From Rhizobium sp. N324 (GTDB taxonomy: Bacteria; Pseudomonadota; Alphaproteobacteria; Rhizobiales; Rhizobiaceae), in assembly GCF_001664485.1 (NCBI RefSeq), contig NZ_CP013632.1:62001-126000 (forward strand): a stretch of 64,000 nt of DNA, written 5' to 3'. This document shows positions 44,016 through 52,794 of the stretch, in pieces. Within the stretch, counting starts at the first letter, position 1. Every line of letters starts with the position of its first letter. The position numbers and the translations under genes are program-made. The notes beneath the pieces are model-generated. The model saw only the letters and a list, made by a program, of their open reading frames with translations, was not told where the DNA came from and did no database searches.

Positions 44016-44079
44016 TTGCTCAACGATCACGACGGCGCGGCGTAGTCGTTCAACGGACTAGTCGTGCCTGTCAGGCCTA

Positions 44080-44923
44080 GGAGCTGTGGACACTTATCTG
44101 AGCCATAGGATTGTTGCGGCCAGAGCGATCATGGCTTTGTAGTTTCGAACGGTTTTCTCATATCGTGTGGCGATGCGTCGAAACTGCTTGAGCTTCGAGA
44201 AGCAGCATTCGACGAGATAGCGCTGAGCATAAAGTTGCTTGTCGAGCGGATACTTCTTGGCACGCGAGGGGTTGTTCGGGATGACCGCTTGCGCGCCCTT
44301 GTCGGCAATGAGTTTGCGTAGCCGGTCGCTGTCGTAGGCCGTATCGGCCATGACGACCTCGGCTGGTAGGTCTTCGATCAGGAGATCGGCTTGCGGTGCA
44401 TCGCCTTTCTGACCGGCGGTCAGAATGAAACGAACGGGACATCCAAGGCCACGCACGGCCATATGGATTTTGGTGCTCAAGCCGCCGCGGGAACGGCCAA
44501 GGGCCTGATCTTCAGCCCCTTTTTTGCGCCGGAGGCGTGCTGGTGGGCGCGAATAATAGTGCTGTCGACGATCAGATATTCGAAGTCGGCATCCTCCGAC
44601 ATCGCCTCAAAGACACGCCACCAGACACCCTTTTGGCTCCAGCGGCTGAAGCGGCGAAACACGCTGTTCCAATCACCGAACACCTCCGGCAGGTCGCGCC
44701 AGGGTGAACCCGTCCGCACGATCCACAAGACCGCTTCCACAAACATGCGATTGTCACGTCCAGACGAACCGCGCGTGCGATCGTCGCCAATGATATGACG
44801 AGACATCCGCTCCCACTGGTCATCTCGAAGAATGAGACGATCTAAAACACCCATGACTGCCTCCAAAAGACAGTCTTGAATCTGATTTGCTCACCTTTGG
44901 GAATCCCAAGAGTCCACGACTCC
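44080..44923 (-). mobile_element. IS5-family insertion sequence (IS427-like), complete
   Basis: An 844-base element with imperfect inverted repeats: GGAGCTGTGGACACTT at one end and the reverse complement GGAGTCGTGGACTCTT at the other (13 of 16). TA flanks both sides (44078-44079, 44924-44925). It encodes a two-frame transposase. Confidence 0.85.
44094..44854 (-). CDS. IS5 transposase, two frames joined by -1 frameshift
   Basis: OrfA begins MGVLDRLILRDDQWERMSRH after GGAGGCAG and contains the first catalytic aspartate region LIVDSTIIRAH. OrfB, one frame back, has AEVVMADTAYDSDRLRKLI and YLVECCFSKLKQFRRIATRY with the remaining catalytic residues. The frames meet at A6G4 (minus strand, about 44514-44523); slipping back one base there gives KKGAEDQALGRSRGGLSTK, the standard IS5 sequence. 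This is the classical programmed -1 shift, so the enzyme is probably functional. Confidence 0.8.
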
Positions 44924-44953
44924 TAGAGGGACGGACCATAATTAACTGTTTTT

Positions 44954-45050
44954 TAACGGTGTGCACTCGGGGACGATCGGCGGATTCGACCTGGTAAGCG
45001 GATTTTTGTTAACTCGAAGAAGTCGCTGTCTTTGATCTGTAACGGTCTGC
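44954..45050 (+). repeat. Two copies of TAACGGT(G/C)TGC near the TniA-side transposon end
   Basis: TAACGGTGTGC at 44954-44964 recurs as TAACGGTCTGC at 45040-45050, 86 bases apart, both just upstream of the TniA-like gene. Tn7/Tn5053-type transposons carry repeated transposase-binding sites at their ends, which this could be. No matching copies were found past the TniB gene. Confidence 0.35.
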
Positions 45051-45114
45051 GGTCACCTTAATCCCCAAAACTGGAATCGGCTTCTCACCTTAGCCAGGAA
45101 CGAAGAGATCTTCG

Positions 45115-46752
45115 ATGGCGGACAGACCAGATAAGCTGACCGTGAGTGACCCGGCTTGGCAGAAGGCCGTTGCACGGGAGGCCGTCATAAGGCCTTTGAT
45201 CTTAGCAACCCGGATATCTCGAGGAGATATCGCTTCGGCCTGCCGACAACTCGGTCTGAAGCGCACGCGGCTCTATGAGCTCGTCGCTAAGTTTCGCAAG
45301 CGACCCGTCACCAGTTCGCTTCTCGACGAAATGCCCGGCCCGGAGAAGGGGAGGCGACTGCTATCGGCCGATCAGGAAGACGTGGTCAGGCTTGCCATCG
45401 AGGCCGTCTATTGCGCTCGCGAACGTCCGACCATCAGCGCAGTTCATGACCACGTTCTCAGAGCCTGCCACCAGCGGGATCTGTACCCTCCGTCCTGGAA
45501 GGCGGTCAAAGCGCGAGTGGATCAGAGCGACCAACGGCGGCTGATGAAGTTGCGGGAGGGTGCGAAGGCGGCCCGACAGCAGTTCGCGCCAGTGGTGGGT
45601 GAATATTCGGCGCAATATGCGCTCCAGGTCGTTCAGATCGACCACACCCTTGTCGATCTGTTCATCGTCGATACAGTCAGCCGGCAACCGCTTCAGCGGC
45701 CGTGGCTGACGCTGGCAATAGATGTCGCGAGCCGGATGGTCGCAGGGTTTTATCTCAGTCTGGAAAACCCGTCGTCGGCATCCGTCGCCCTGGCTGTCCA
45801 ACACGTTGTTTTACCAAAGGACAGTTGGCTCGCGTCGCGCGGAATCGAGGCGGAATGGCCGGTCTTCGGGTTGCCTGACGTCATCCACCTCGACAATGGC
45901 CGCGAGTTTCATGGCAAGGCGCTGGTGCGAGGTGCTGCGGAACACGGCGTAGAGCTTCAGTATCGTCCCGTCGCCCGTCCCCACTTCGGTGGCCATATCG
46001 AACGACTGATCGGAACGATGATGGGCGCTGTGCATCTCCTGCCGGGATCCACATCCAGCGATATCAGCAGCCGCGCGGATTACGACGCACAGAGACACGC
46101 CGTCATGACCCTCGACGAGCTTGAGCAATGGTTGGCCTTGCAGATCGTCGGTCGATATCATGCCAACATCCACCGCGCCTTGCGACTGCCTCCAAATACG
46201 GCCTGGGAAGATGCTGTCGCTGCACGCCCGCTTCCCCGACGGCTACCCTATGACGAACACCGTTTTCTCCTCGACTTTCTGCCATTCGAGGAACGAAACG
46301 TCCGAAGGGACGGTGTGCACTTATTCGGCCTCAAATACTGGGATGACGTCCTCAGTCCGCTGGCAGGCGGGCCATGCAAGATGCGCGTTCGATATGATCC
46401 TCGCGACCTCTCCACGGTTTACGGCGAGGCGCCCGACGGATCTATCTGGCCAATTCGCTTCGCAAATCTCGGCTGGCCACGCATCACGCTCGGAGAGCAT
46501 AGGCAGGCACTGGCTTTATTGAGGCAGCGTGGCGTGCGCTCCGTCGACGCCGACCTGATCTTCAAGACCATCGACGGGCAGAGACGGATCGTCGAAATGT
46601 CGAGCCAGCAGACCCGCAGCGTGCGACGGAACGCTGAAAAGCGCTCCCGGGCGCTGGCGTGGGAGAGGCATTCTACCGTTCCTGCGCGGGACTCTGGGGA
46701 TGACCAACACTTTGTGGAGCTGCCTCCGCTCAACGTCGAGGAGTGGTCGTGA
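45115..46752 (+). CDS. TniA/TnsB-like DDE transposase
   Basis: A 545-residue Mu/Tn552-type transposase. An N-terminal helix-turn-helix region (CRQLGLKRTRLYELVAKFRK) precedes the integrase core with D in VVQIDHTLVDLF, D in VIHLDNGREFHG and E in HFGGHIERLIG, then a Mu-type C-terminal barrel. It looks intact. The TniB-like gene overlaps its end. The usual third gene (TniQ) and a resolvase are not seen, so this is likely a remnant or a minimal element. Confidence 0.85.
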   Translation: MADRPDKLTVSDPAWQKAVAREAVIRPLILATRISRGDIASACRQLGLKRTRLYELVAKFRKRPVTSSLLDEMPGPEKGRRLLSADQEDVVRLAIEAVYCARERPTISAVHDHVLRACHQRDLYPPSWKAVKARVDQSDQRRLMKLREGAKAARQQFAPVVGEYSAQYALQVVQIDHTLVDLFIVDTVSRQPLQRPWLTLAIDVASRMVAGFYLSLENPSSASVALAVQHVVLPKDSWLASRGIEAEWPVFGLPDVIHLDNGREFHGKALVRGAAEHGVELQYRPVARPHFGGHIERLIGTMMGAVHLLPGSTSSDISSRADYDAQRHAVMTLDELEQWLALQIVGRYHANIHRALRLPPNTAWEDAVAARPLPRRLPYDEHRFLLDFLPFEERNVRRDGVHLFGLKYWDDVLSPLAGGPCKMRVRYDPRDLSTVYGEAPDGSIWPIRFANLGWPRITLGEHRQALALLRQRGVRSVDADLIFKTIDGQRRIVEMSSQQTRSVRRNAEKRSRALAWERHSTVPARDSGDDQHFVELPPLNVEEWS

Positions 46753-47483
46753 CGCGATACTCCCACCTGCAACCGGCATACAGGCAATATGCGGATCTCA
46801 CAGCTGATGAACGGATCGCCTGGATCCGCGCCGATCGGTGGCTGGAAACACCAAATGCACATCTGGCGCTTGCGAGGCTCAACGACCTGCTCACGTACCC
46901 GCCGCGAGACCGAATGCCATGCCTGTTGATCTACGGCGACACCGGCATGGGCAAGACCAAGATCATCCGAAAATTCCTTCGCGATCGCGTGCCAACTTTC
47001 GATCGCGGCACTGGCACGACGACCATGCCGGTCGTGGCGATGCAAATGCCAGCCGAACCGATAGAGCGTGACGTCTATGGCGAGCTTCTCAATGCAATGA
47101 ACGCACCTGGACCGATGGGCGACGCGACCTTTCGGCTAAAGGCGACCTGCCGCAACCTGATGCGCAGCATGAGCATTCGTATGCTGATCATCGACGAGAT
47201 CCACGCGATGCTGACCGGCACCTACCGGCAGCAGCGGATTTTCCTCAATGTCATCCGGTTTCTGGCGAATGATCTGAAGGTGCCGCTGATCTGTGCAGGT
47301 ACGGACCTTGCTCGGCAGGCGCTGTTGACGGATCCGCAGCTGGCAGAGCGGTTCGAGACGTTTCATCTGAAGCGGTGGGTCAACGACCAGCATCTTGCCG
47401 TCGAGAATGTCCTGGGCAAGCAAAGTATCAGCCAACGATCCCGTCTTTCCTTGCGGTTCGCCTCTCCAACAGGGAAACAATAG
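46749..47483 (+). CDS. TniB/TnsC-like AAA ATPase, C-terminus altered
   Basis: A 244-residue ATPase with Walker A GDTGMGKT, Walker B MLIIDEIHAML and the family segment FETFHLKRWVND near the end. After that point (about 47385) the sequence stops resembling TniB; normal proteins run some 60 residues longer. The 3' end has probably been replaced by unrelated DNA. The start is the GTG overlapping the TniA stop, with GAGGAG five bases upstream. A transposon target selector in intact form; here probably inactive. Confidence 0.7.
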   Translation: MTRYSHLQPAYRQYADLTADERIAWIRADRWLETPNAHLALARLNDLLTYPPRDRMPCLLIYGDTGMGKTKIIRKFLRDRVPTFDRGTGTTTMPVVAMQMPAEPIERDVYGELLNAMNAPGPMGDATFRLKATCRNLMRSMSIRMLIIDEIHAMLTGTYRQQRIFLNVIRFLANDLKVPLICAGTDLARQALLTDPQLAERFETFHLKRWVNDQHLAVENVLGKQSISQRSRLSLRFASPTGKQ

Positions 47484-47929
47484 CCGTTGTGTGAGCTATC
47501 GCGCTCATGATTGACTATCCGCTCTCTTCAACCAAACGTTTAATTTAAACATTTCGCACGAAGAGCTCTGGTGGGGAAGTCAGCGTAGCGCAATATTTCG
47601 ATGGATCAGAGGGTCGATTGTGGCCCGTCGCCTCACAATAACCAGCTCATCGTTTGTGAAAGTAACCAAGCTGACGTCCTCAGCTTCATCGCGAAAACGG
47701 GTCTCTGAAAGTCTGCGATGGGTTAGAGACCGAGTACAAACATAAGGAGCGGTTAGCGGCATCTATCCTGATATTTGCGTTCAGAACCTGTTGCTCGCCA
47801 AAGTGGCAGCCCTTAGTCGGGCTAATTATCTGAATTGTAAAACAATTCTATTTCCAGCGAGGATGCGAAATAGTGCGGTCGTTAGTTCATATCCCTTCAA
47901 GGTGAGGCAATTTATGGATTCGCCAGTAG
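47484..47929. other. Gene-free region between the transposon remnant and the liv operon
   Basis: About 445 bases, more AT-rich than the surroundings, without a credible gene. It should contain the lost right part of the Tni element or its junction, but no terminal repeat was recognised. Confidence 0.4.
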
Positions 47930-47955
47930 AGGGCGCCGAGGTTAAACGGCACCCT
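47930..47955 (-). terminator. Hairpin after the liv operon
   Basis: On the minus strand AGGGTGCCG pairs with CGGCGCCCT (nine pairs, one wobble) around an eight-base loop, 15 bases past the substrate-binding-protein stop. Confidence 0.6.
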
Positions 47956-47970
47956 TGGGGAAGATCATCG

Positions 47971-49203
47971 CTACTCGTGAGTCGTACCTTCGAAATCCAA
48001 AACGCCACCAATTGGAATGTATTTCTGCCCATCGAACTGATAGAGTTGGAGCGCTTCGACGGGGTAGATGTCGGTGTCCCCCTTGGTCGTTATCTTGATG
48101 TCGTCGGGGAGCAGGGGGTTCTTCCAGCCGTCCATGTTATCGACGACCTTCATCAGTTCCTCGCGGGTCGGCTCCTTGAGCTTTTCAAGAGATTGGACCA
48201 GGGCGTCGCCGATTGCGTATCCGGTCTGGCCAATGGTGTTTGCAAAGACGAAGTTCACCTTGGCTGCCTTGATGGCATCGAGATAGCGGTCGACGCCTTG
48301 GTCACCCGACTTTTCGTCGCTGATGATCGGCTTTAGAAAGTCCGAGGTGATGATGCCCTTGGCATTCTCCAGGCCGACAGACTGAAGGACAGGGTAAGCC
48401 GACGACAAGTTTGTCACGAGGGTCAACGGTTTCCAGCCGCTCTCAGACTGGAAGCGGATCGCCTCGCCACCCTGCCGCGGAGCGGCAATGATGACCAGGG
48501 TGTCGGCACCGGATGCCTTCAGCGTGTTCAGCTGCGTCTCGACCGTGGGGTCCTGGGATGTCACGGGCTGGCGTTCGATCACTTTGATCGAGGAGGCCTC
48601 GATGGCGCGGTCGAACGCTTTCATGAACGTTTGGCCGGTTTCCGTGTTCAGATAGAGAAAGGCCACCTTGGCCTCAGGCTTGGTCGCGTTGAGATATGCA
48701 GCGAAGGCGTCAGCTTCGGTTGAGAATGACGGTACGAAGCCGACTTCCCACTTTGGTGCATTCAGGGAGATAACCCCGGAATACATGAAGACGTTCGGGA
48801 CCTTCTTCTGGGTAATGTAGCGTCCGATCGCGAGGTTGTTCGGAGTAGCGGCGGTGCCGACCAGCGCGAAGACGTCGTCCTTCTCCACCATTTTCCGGAC
48901 ATTCGCCAGGGTGCGCTGAGGGTCAAGACCATCGTCCTCGATAACGAGTTCGATCTTACGCGTCTTGCCGTCGCCCATCTTGACACCACCTTCGGCGTTA
49001 GCCTGCTCGGCACGCGCCCGAATGCCCTCTGCGACGCCGCCAACGACTGCGACCGGGCCAGTGAGTGGTCCTGTCACACCAATTTTGATCGTGTCGTCAG
49101 TGATGCCCGGTGACGGTTCCGCAGCACTGGCGTGGGAAGCCACGAGCAGCGCGACGGCGGCCAGCTGCGTCATGCATCCTTTCGATATAGAAACCAACCT
49201 CAA
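47971..49203 (-). CDS. livK: Branched-chain-type ABC transporter substrate-binding protein
   Basis: A 410-residue periplasmic binding protein of the LivK/HAAT group. The signal peptide ends near ASHASAAEP; the mature part starts IKIGVTGPLTGPVAVVGG, typical of the family. The start is a TTG with GGGAGGAAC well placed upstream; an internal ATG ten codons later would remove the basic signal region. It is the last gene of the liv operon. Members near catabolic genes often bind aromatic acids rather than amino acids, which fits the divergent operon; this is inference. Confidence 0.85.
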   Translation of the reverse strand: MRLVSISKGCMTQLAAVALLVASHASAAEPSPGITDDTIKIGVTGPLTGPVAVVGGVAEGIRARAEQANAEGGVKMGDGKTRKIELVIEDDGLDPQRTLANVRKMVEKDDVFALVGTAATPNNLAIGRYITQKKVPNVFMYSGVISLNAPKWEVGFVPSFSTEADAFAAYLNATKPEAKVAFLYLNTETGQTFMKAFDRAIEASSIKVIERQPVTSQDPTVETQLNTLKASGADTLVIIAAPRQGGEAIRFQSESGWKPLTLVTNLSSAYPVLQSVGLENAKGIITSDFLKPIISDEKSGDQGVDRYLDAIKAAKVNFVFANTIGQTGYAIGDALVQSLEKLKEPTREELMKVVDNMDGWKNPLLPDDIKITTKGDTDIYPVEALQLYQFDGQKYIPIGGVLDFEGTTHE

Positions 49204-49232
49204 TTTCAGTTCCTCCCATATTGGCGGTCAGC

Positions 49233-50192
49233 TCAGCCGGCCGCCCTCCGAAAAATCATCGAAAGCCATTTCTCGATGAAGCCAGTGACCCCATTGCGTG
49301 CGACCATCATGATGAGGATTAGCGCGAGGCCATAAATCAGGTTGCCGAAGCTCAGGTTGATGTCGGATGCCCAGCTCGGAACGAAAACCATGAACAGGCC
49401 ACCGACGAAGGCGCCGACGATGCTGGTGGCGCCGCCGACGATACTTCCGATCACGATGTTGATGGACAGGATCGCGAGGAAAGATTCCGGGCTGATGAAG
49501 CCGCTGACGATGGCAAACACCCCACCGCCCAGTCCCGCGAGCGCCGAGCTGACCGCGAATGCCCACAGTCGAGCACGCGTCAGGTTCACGCCAAGCGCCT
49601 GGGCAATCTGAGGGTTGTCGCGCTGTGCCCTCAGAGCGCGACCGGCGTCGCCCAACAGCATTCGGGAGACGAGCAATGCACCGACGCCGGCACAGACGAG
49701 CGAGATCAGGTAAAGCCAAAGCTCCGGAGCGTCCGCCATGAAATCAGGCGTTTCGGGAGCGTCGACGAGAAGCCCGGATACGCCACCGGTCAGGGTTCCC
49801 ATCTTGAGGAGCAACTGCGGAAATGCCGCCGCGATACCGAAAGTGACGATGGCCAACTGCAGACCCTGAAGCCTGAGCGCCGGAAGGCCGATCACCAGGC
49901 CGACTGCGGCGGCGACTGCAGCCGCGACCGGTAGCGTGGCCAGAGGAGAAATGCCGTAAGTCGCGTTCAGGATGGCGGTAACATAGGCGCCGACACCAAA
50001 CAGCGTTCCTTGGGCAAGGCAAGTCTGCCCGGCATATCCCATCAGAAGGTTCAGGCCGAGGATCGCGATGGCATAGGCGATCGCTATGGCCACTTGCTGG
50101 AGCGCATAGGCCGGCGCGAAGACCGGGATCGATACCGCGACGATTGCGAAGACACCAAGCTTGATCGCGATTGAGAGGGAAAAGTCTCTCAT
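49233..50192 (-). CDS. livM: ABC transporter permease, LivM type
   Basis: A 319-residue membrane protein with about eight to ten helices. LLMGYAGQTCLAQGTLFGVG and ALRAQRDNPQIAQALGVN are the hallmark LivM loops, the latter contacting the ATPases. It overlaps livH by four bases. Confidence 0.85.
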   Translation of the reverse strand: MRDFSLSIAIKLGVFAIVAVSIPVFAPAYALQQVAIAIAYAIAILGLNLLMGYAGQTCLAQGTLFGVGAYVTAILNATYGISPLATLPVAAAVAAAVGLVIGLPALRLQGLQLAIVTFGIAAAFPQLLLKMGTLTGGVSGLLVDAPETPDFMADAPELWLYLISLVCAGVGALLVSRMLLGDAGRALRAQRDNPQIAQALGVNLTRARLWAFAVSSALAGLGGGVFAIVSGFISPESFLAILSINIVIGSIVGGATSIVGAFVGGLFMVFVPSWASDINLSFGNLIYGLALILIMMVARNGVTGFIEKWLSMIFRRAAG

Positions 50193-51070
50193 AGTTTTGT
50201 CACCTTGTAGGAGCCGAACAGGCCGACGGGCTTCACGAGCAGGATGGTCAATGTCAGCGCGATCGGGACCGCGATACGCATGTCGGCTCCGATGAACGGG
50301 AGGTAGCTTGCCCCCAGGCTTTCGGCGACGCCGACGGCGAGGCCGCCGACGATGGCGCCCAGCGGACTATCCCAGCCGCCGAGGGTCGCGGCCGCCAGGC
50401 CATAAAAGAGGATCGGCGTCATCATCGTAGGGCTGAGAAACAAGCGGGGTGCGATCAGAATCGCTGCGAGTGCCCCGATGACAGCGGCGAAGCCCCAGCC
50501 GAGCATCAGCATGCGTTCGACATCGACACCGACGAGAACGCTGCGTGTCCGGTCGAAGGCGGCTGCGCGCATCGACAATCCGAGCTTGGTGAAGCGGAAG
50601 ATAAAGCCCATGGTCAGCGCAATCGCCAGGAGGATCGCCAGCGTCCCGATGGCTGAGGCAAGCACGCGAACGTCGCCGATGCTAACCCCGCCATCCGGGA
50701 AAAGGCTGGGGAAGGAGAGCTGTTCCGCCCCCCAAATCCACATGCAGGCAGCCTGGAACAACACGAGGATGCCAAGCGTGATGACGACGACCGCTTCCAC
50801 AGGCGCGTCCATCATGGGTCGGATGATTAGACGAAATGTCACGATGCCGATGGCGAATGCCGCCGCGAGGCTCACCAGGACGGAGAGCCAGAACGGCACA
50901 CCCCACTGCATCAATTGCCAGGCGCCATAGGCCGAGAATGTCGCCATCTCGCCCTGGCCAAAATTGACGACGTTCGTCGCCCTGAAGATGAGGACGAGCG
51001 CCAGTGCGAGCGCCGCGTAGATAGCACCCGTGGTCAAGCCGCTGACGACGAGCTGGAAGAAGAGGCTCAT
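50189..51070 (-). CDS. livH: ABC transporter permease, LivH type
   Basis: A 293-residue permease. GLTTGAIYAALALALVLIFR at the N-terminus with NVVNFGQGEM, and MRAAAFDRTRSVLVGVDVER as the coupling loop, are typical of LivH. It overlaps livF by one base (TGATG). Confidence 0.85.
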   Translation of the reverse strand: MSLFFQLVVSGLTTGAIYAALALALVLIFRATNVVNFGQGEMATFSAYGAWQLMQWGVPFWLSVLVSLAAAFAIGIVTFRLIIRPMMDAPVEAVVVITLGILVLFQAACMWIWGAEQLSFPSLFPDGGVSIGDVRVLASAIGTLAILLAIALTMGFIFRFTKLGLSMRAAAFDRTRSVLVGVDVERMLMLGWGFAAVIGALAAILIAPRLFLSPTMMTPILFYGLAAATLGGWDSPLGAIVGGLAVGVAESLGASYLPFIGADMRIAVPIALTLTILLVKPVGLFGSYKVTKL

Positions 51071-51783
51071 CAGGCGACTCCCAGATATGATTTCTTGATG
51101 TCTTCGTTGCCGATCAGCTCGCTCGCGGCGCCGTTCGCGACGATCTGGCCAGCCTCGATCACGAAGGCCCTGTCTGCATATTGAAGGGTGATGTCGACGT
51201 TCTGCTCGACCACGAGCAAAGTCATACCGGCCTCCTTGTTCAAGGACTTGAAGATCGCAAGGATCTCCTGCGTGATCGACGGCGCCAATCCGAGAGATGG
51301 TTCATCGCACATCAGCAGTTTCGGCCTGGACATCAGAGCCCGAGCCACGGCGAGCATCTGTTGTTCGCCGCCGCTGAGGTTTCCGGCGAGCTGGTTGCGC
51401 CGTTCCCGCAATCTCGGAAACGTCTCGTACCAACGTTCTTTGTCTTCCCTTACCTGCGAGCGGCTGGTCAGGATCGTGGCGCCGAGCGACAGGTTTTCCT
51501 CCACGGTAAACTCCGTGAATGTGCCGCGACCTTGCGGGATATGCGCAACACCGAGGGCAAGGCGCGTCTGGGCGGAGATCCTATCGAGCGCTTTGCCGGC
51601 AAATGAAACCGAACCCTTGAAGGACAGGAGGCCTGAGACTGCGCGCAGCAGCGTCGTCTTTCCGGCCCCATTTGCGCCGAGCAGGGCGACGAATTCGCCT
51701 TCGCCCACTGAGAACGAACAGTCGAACAGTGCCTGCGTCTTTCCGTAGAAAACGCACAGATCTTTGATATCCAAAAGGGTCAT
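51070..51783 (-). CDS. livF: ABC transporter ATP-binding protein, LivF type
   Basis: A 237-residue ATPase with Walker A GANGAGKTT, signature LSGGEQQMLAVARALMSRPK and Walker B LLMCDEPSLGL. The ATG at 51783 overlaps the livG stop; a 36-codon upstream extension within livG is rejected. Confidence 0.9.
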   Translation of the reverse strand: MTLLDIKDLCVFYGKTQALFDCSFSVGEGEFVALLGANGAGKTTLLRAVSGLLSFKGSVSFAGKALDRISAQTRLALGVAHIPQGRGTFTEFTVEENLSLGATILTSRSQVREDKERWYETFPRLRERRNQLAGNLSGGEQQMLAVARALMSRPKLLMCDEPSLGLAPSITQEILAIFKSLNKEAGMTLLVVEQNVDITLQYADRAFVIEAGQIVANGAASELIGNEDIKKSYLGVA

Positions 51784-52571
51784 GCCGCTTTCCCGAGGTA
51801 AGCGGCGATCACCGCATCGTTTGACTTGATTTCGGCAGGAGTGCCTTCGGCCAGGTTGCGGCCGAGGTGAAAAACGACGATCCGGTCGCAAAGGCTCATC
51901 ACCAAACCCATGTGATGCTCGATGAGAAGGATGGAGAGATTGCGTCTGCGCCTTATCCCGTCGACGAGCGCGCCGAATTCGTGGACCTCGCCATGGGTCA
52001 GTCCGCCGGCGGGTTCATCGAGCAGGAGGATCTTCGGCTCCGCGGCGAGCGCCCGGGCGATTTCCATCCGTTTCTGCAGGGGATAGGGCAGCGAACCGGC
52101 CGCGCGGGGGGCCAGATCCGCCATGCCGACCTCATCGAGCACCGCCATCGCCTTTTCACGCGTGGACCGCTCCAATGCTCTTGCGCGGAGCGGTGCGAAG
52201 ATCGCCTTTGCGAAATTCCCGCCAAACCGATGGTGGGCGCCCAGCATGACGTTCTCGAGAACCGTCATCGATGCGTAGATGCCTAAATTCTGAAACGTCC
52301 GTGCGACGCCCCGTCCAATCATGTCGCGCGTTTCAACGCCTTCGAGCGGCTGGCCGTCGAGCATGATCGATCCGGCTGCGTAGTTCACGAGATGGGTCGC
52401 GGCGTTGAGAAAAGTTGATTTTCCGGCGCCGTTCGGCCCGATGAGGCCACAGATTTCACCCGGCCTTACATAAAGCGACACGTCTGTCAGCGCTTTTACG
52501 CCGCCAAACTGCACGGAAACACCCCGCGCCTGGAGCACCGGGCGCACCTCTTCGATGCTGCTGTCGTTCAC
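51780..52571 (-). CDS. livG: ABC transporter ATP-binding protein, LivG type
   Basis: A 263-residue ATPase with Walker A GPNGAGKST and Walker B ILLLDEPAGGL. The signature region reads LPYPLQKRMEIARAL, in place of the usual LSYGQQRRLEIARAL: the serine-glycine core of the C-loop is replaced, which is unusual. The GTG start has GGAGGGAGGAA upstream. First gene of the operon, divergent from the P450 gene. Confidence 0.85.
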   Translation of the reverse strand: MNDSSIEEVRPVLQARGVSVQFGGVKALTDVSLYVRPGEICGLIGPNGAGKSTFLNAATHLVNYAAGSIMLDGQPLEGVETRDMIGRGVARTFQNLGIYASMTVLENVMLGAHHRFGGNFAKAIFAPLRARALERSTREKAMAVLDEVGMADLAPRAAGSLPYPLQKRMEIARALAAEPKILLLDEPAGGLTHGEVHEFGALVDGIRRRRNLSILLIEHHMGLVMSLCDRIVVFHLGRNLAEGTPAEIKSNDAVIAAYLGKAA

Positions 52572-52794
52572 TTTATTCCTCCCTCCTGAAGCGGCTTCTC
52601 CTCCTGTCCGTCAATTTCTGTTGTTGACAGCCAATCCCGCTTTGGATACCAGTTCGTATCTGAAGACGTTTCGGTATGTCAAGTCTCAATCTCGTTCGAT
52701 TGCTTTCCCGAAACGTCCAGAGATGCGTGCCCCCGGCTGGAGACCGGGGAGAACTGGCGACAACTCCCCAAGCGGGAGTTCTGGGAGGAAATCG

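Noticed and set aside
45115..47483. Possibility of a CRISPR-associated or Tn7-type guided transposon
   Set aside because: No TniQ, no cas gene, no repeat array and no guide-like sequence is present; only TniA and an altered TniB.
47400..47560. Minus-strand fragment faintly like a LysR regulator C-terminus (LADTLLAQDILDGK)
   Set aside because: Only about 15 residues resemble the family and no further part is found; too short to call a gene remnant.
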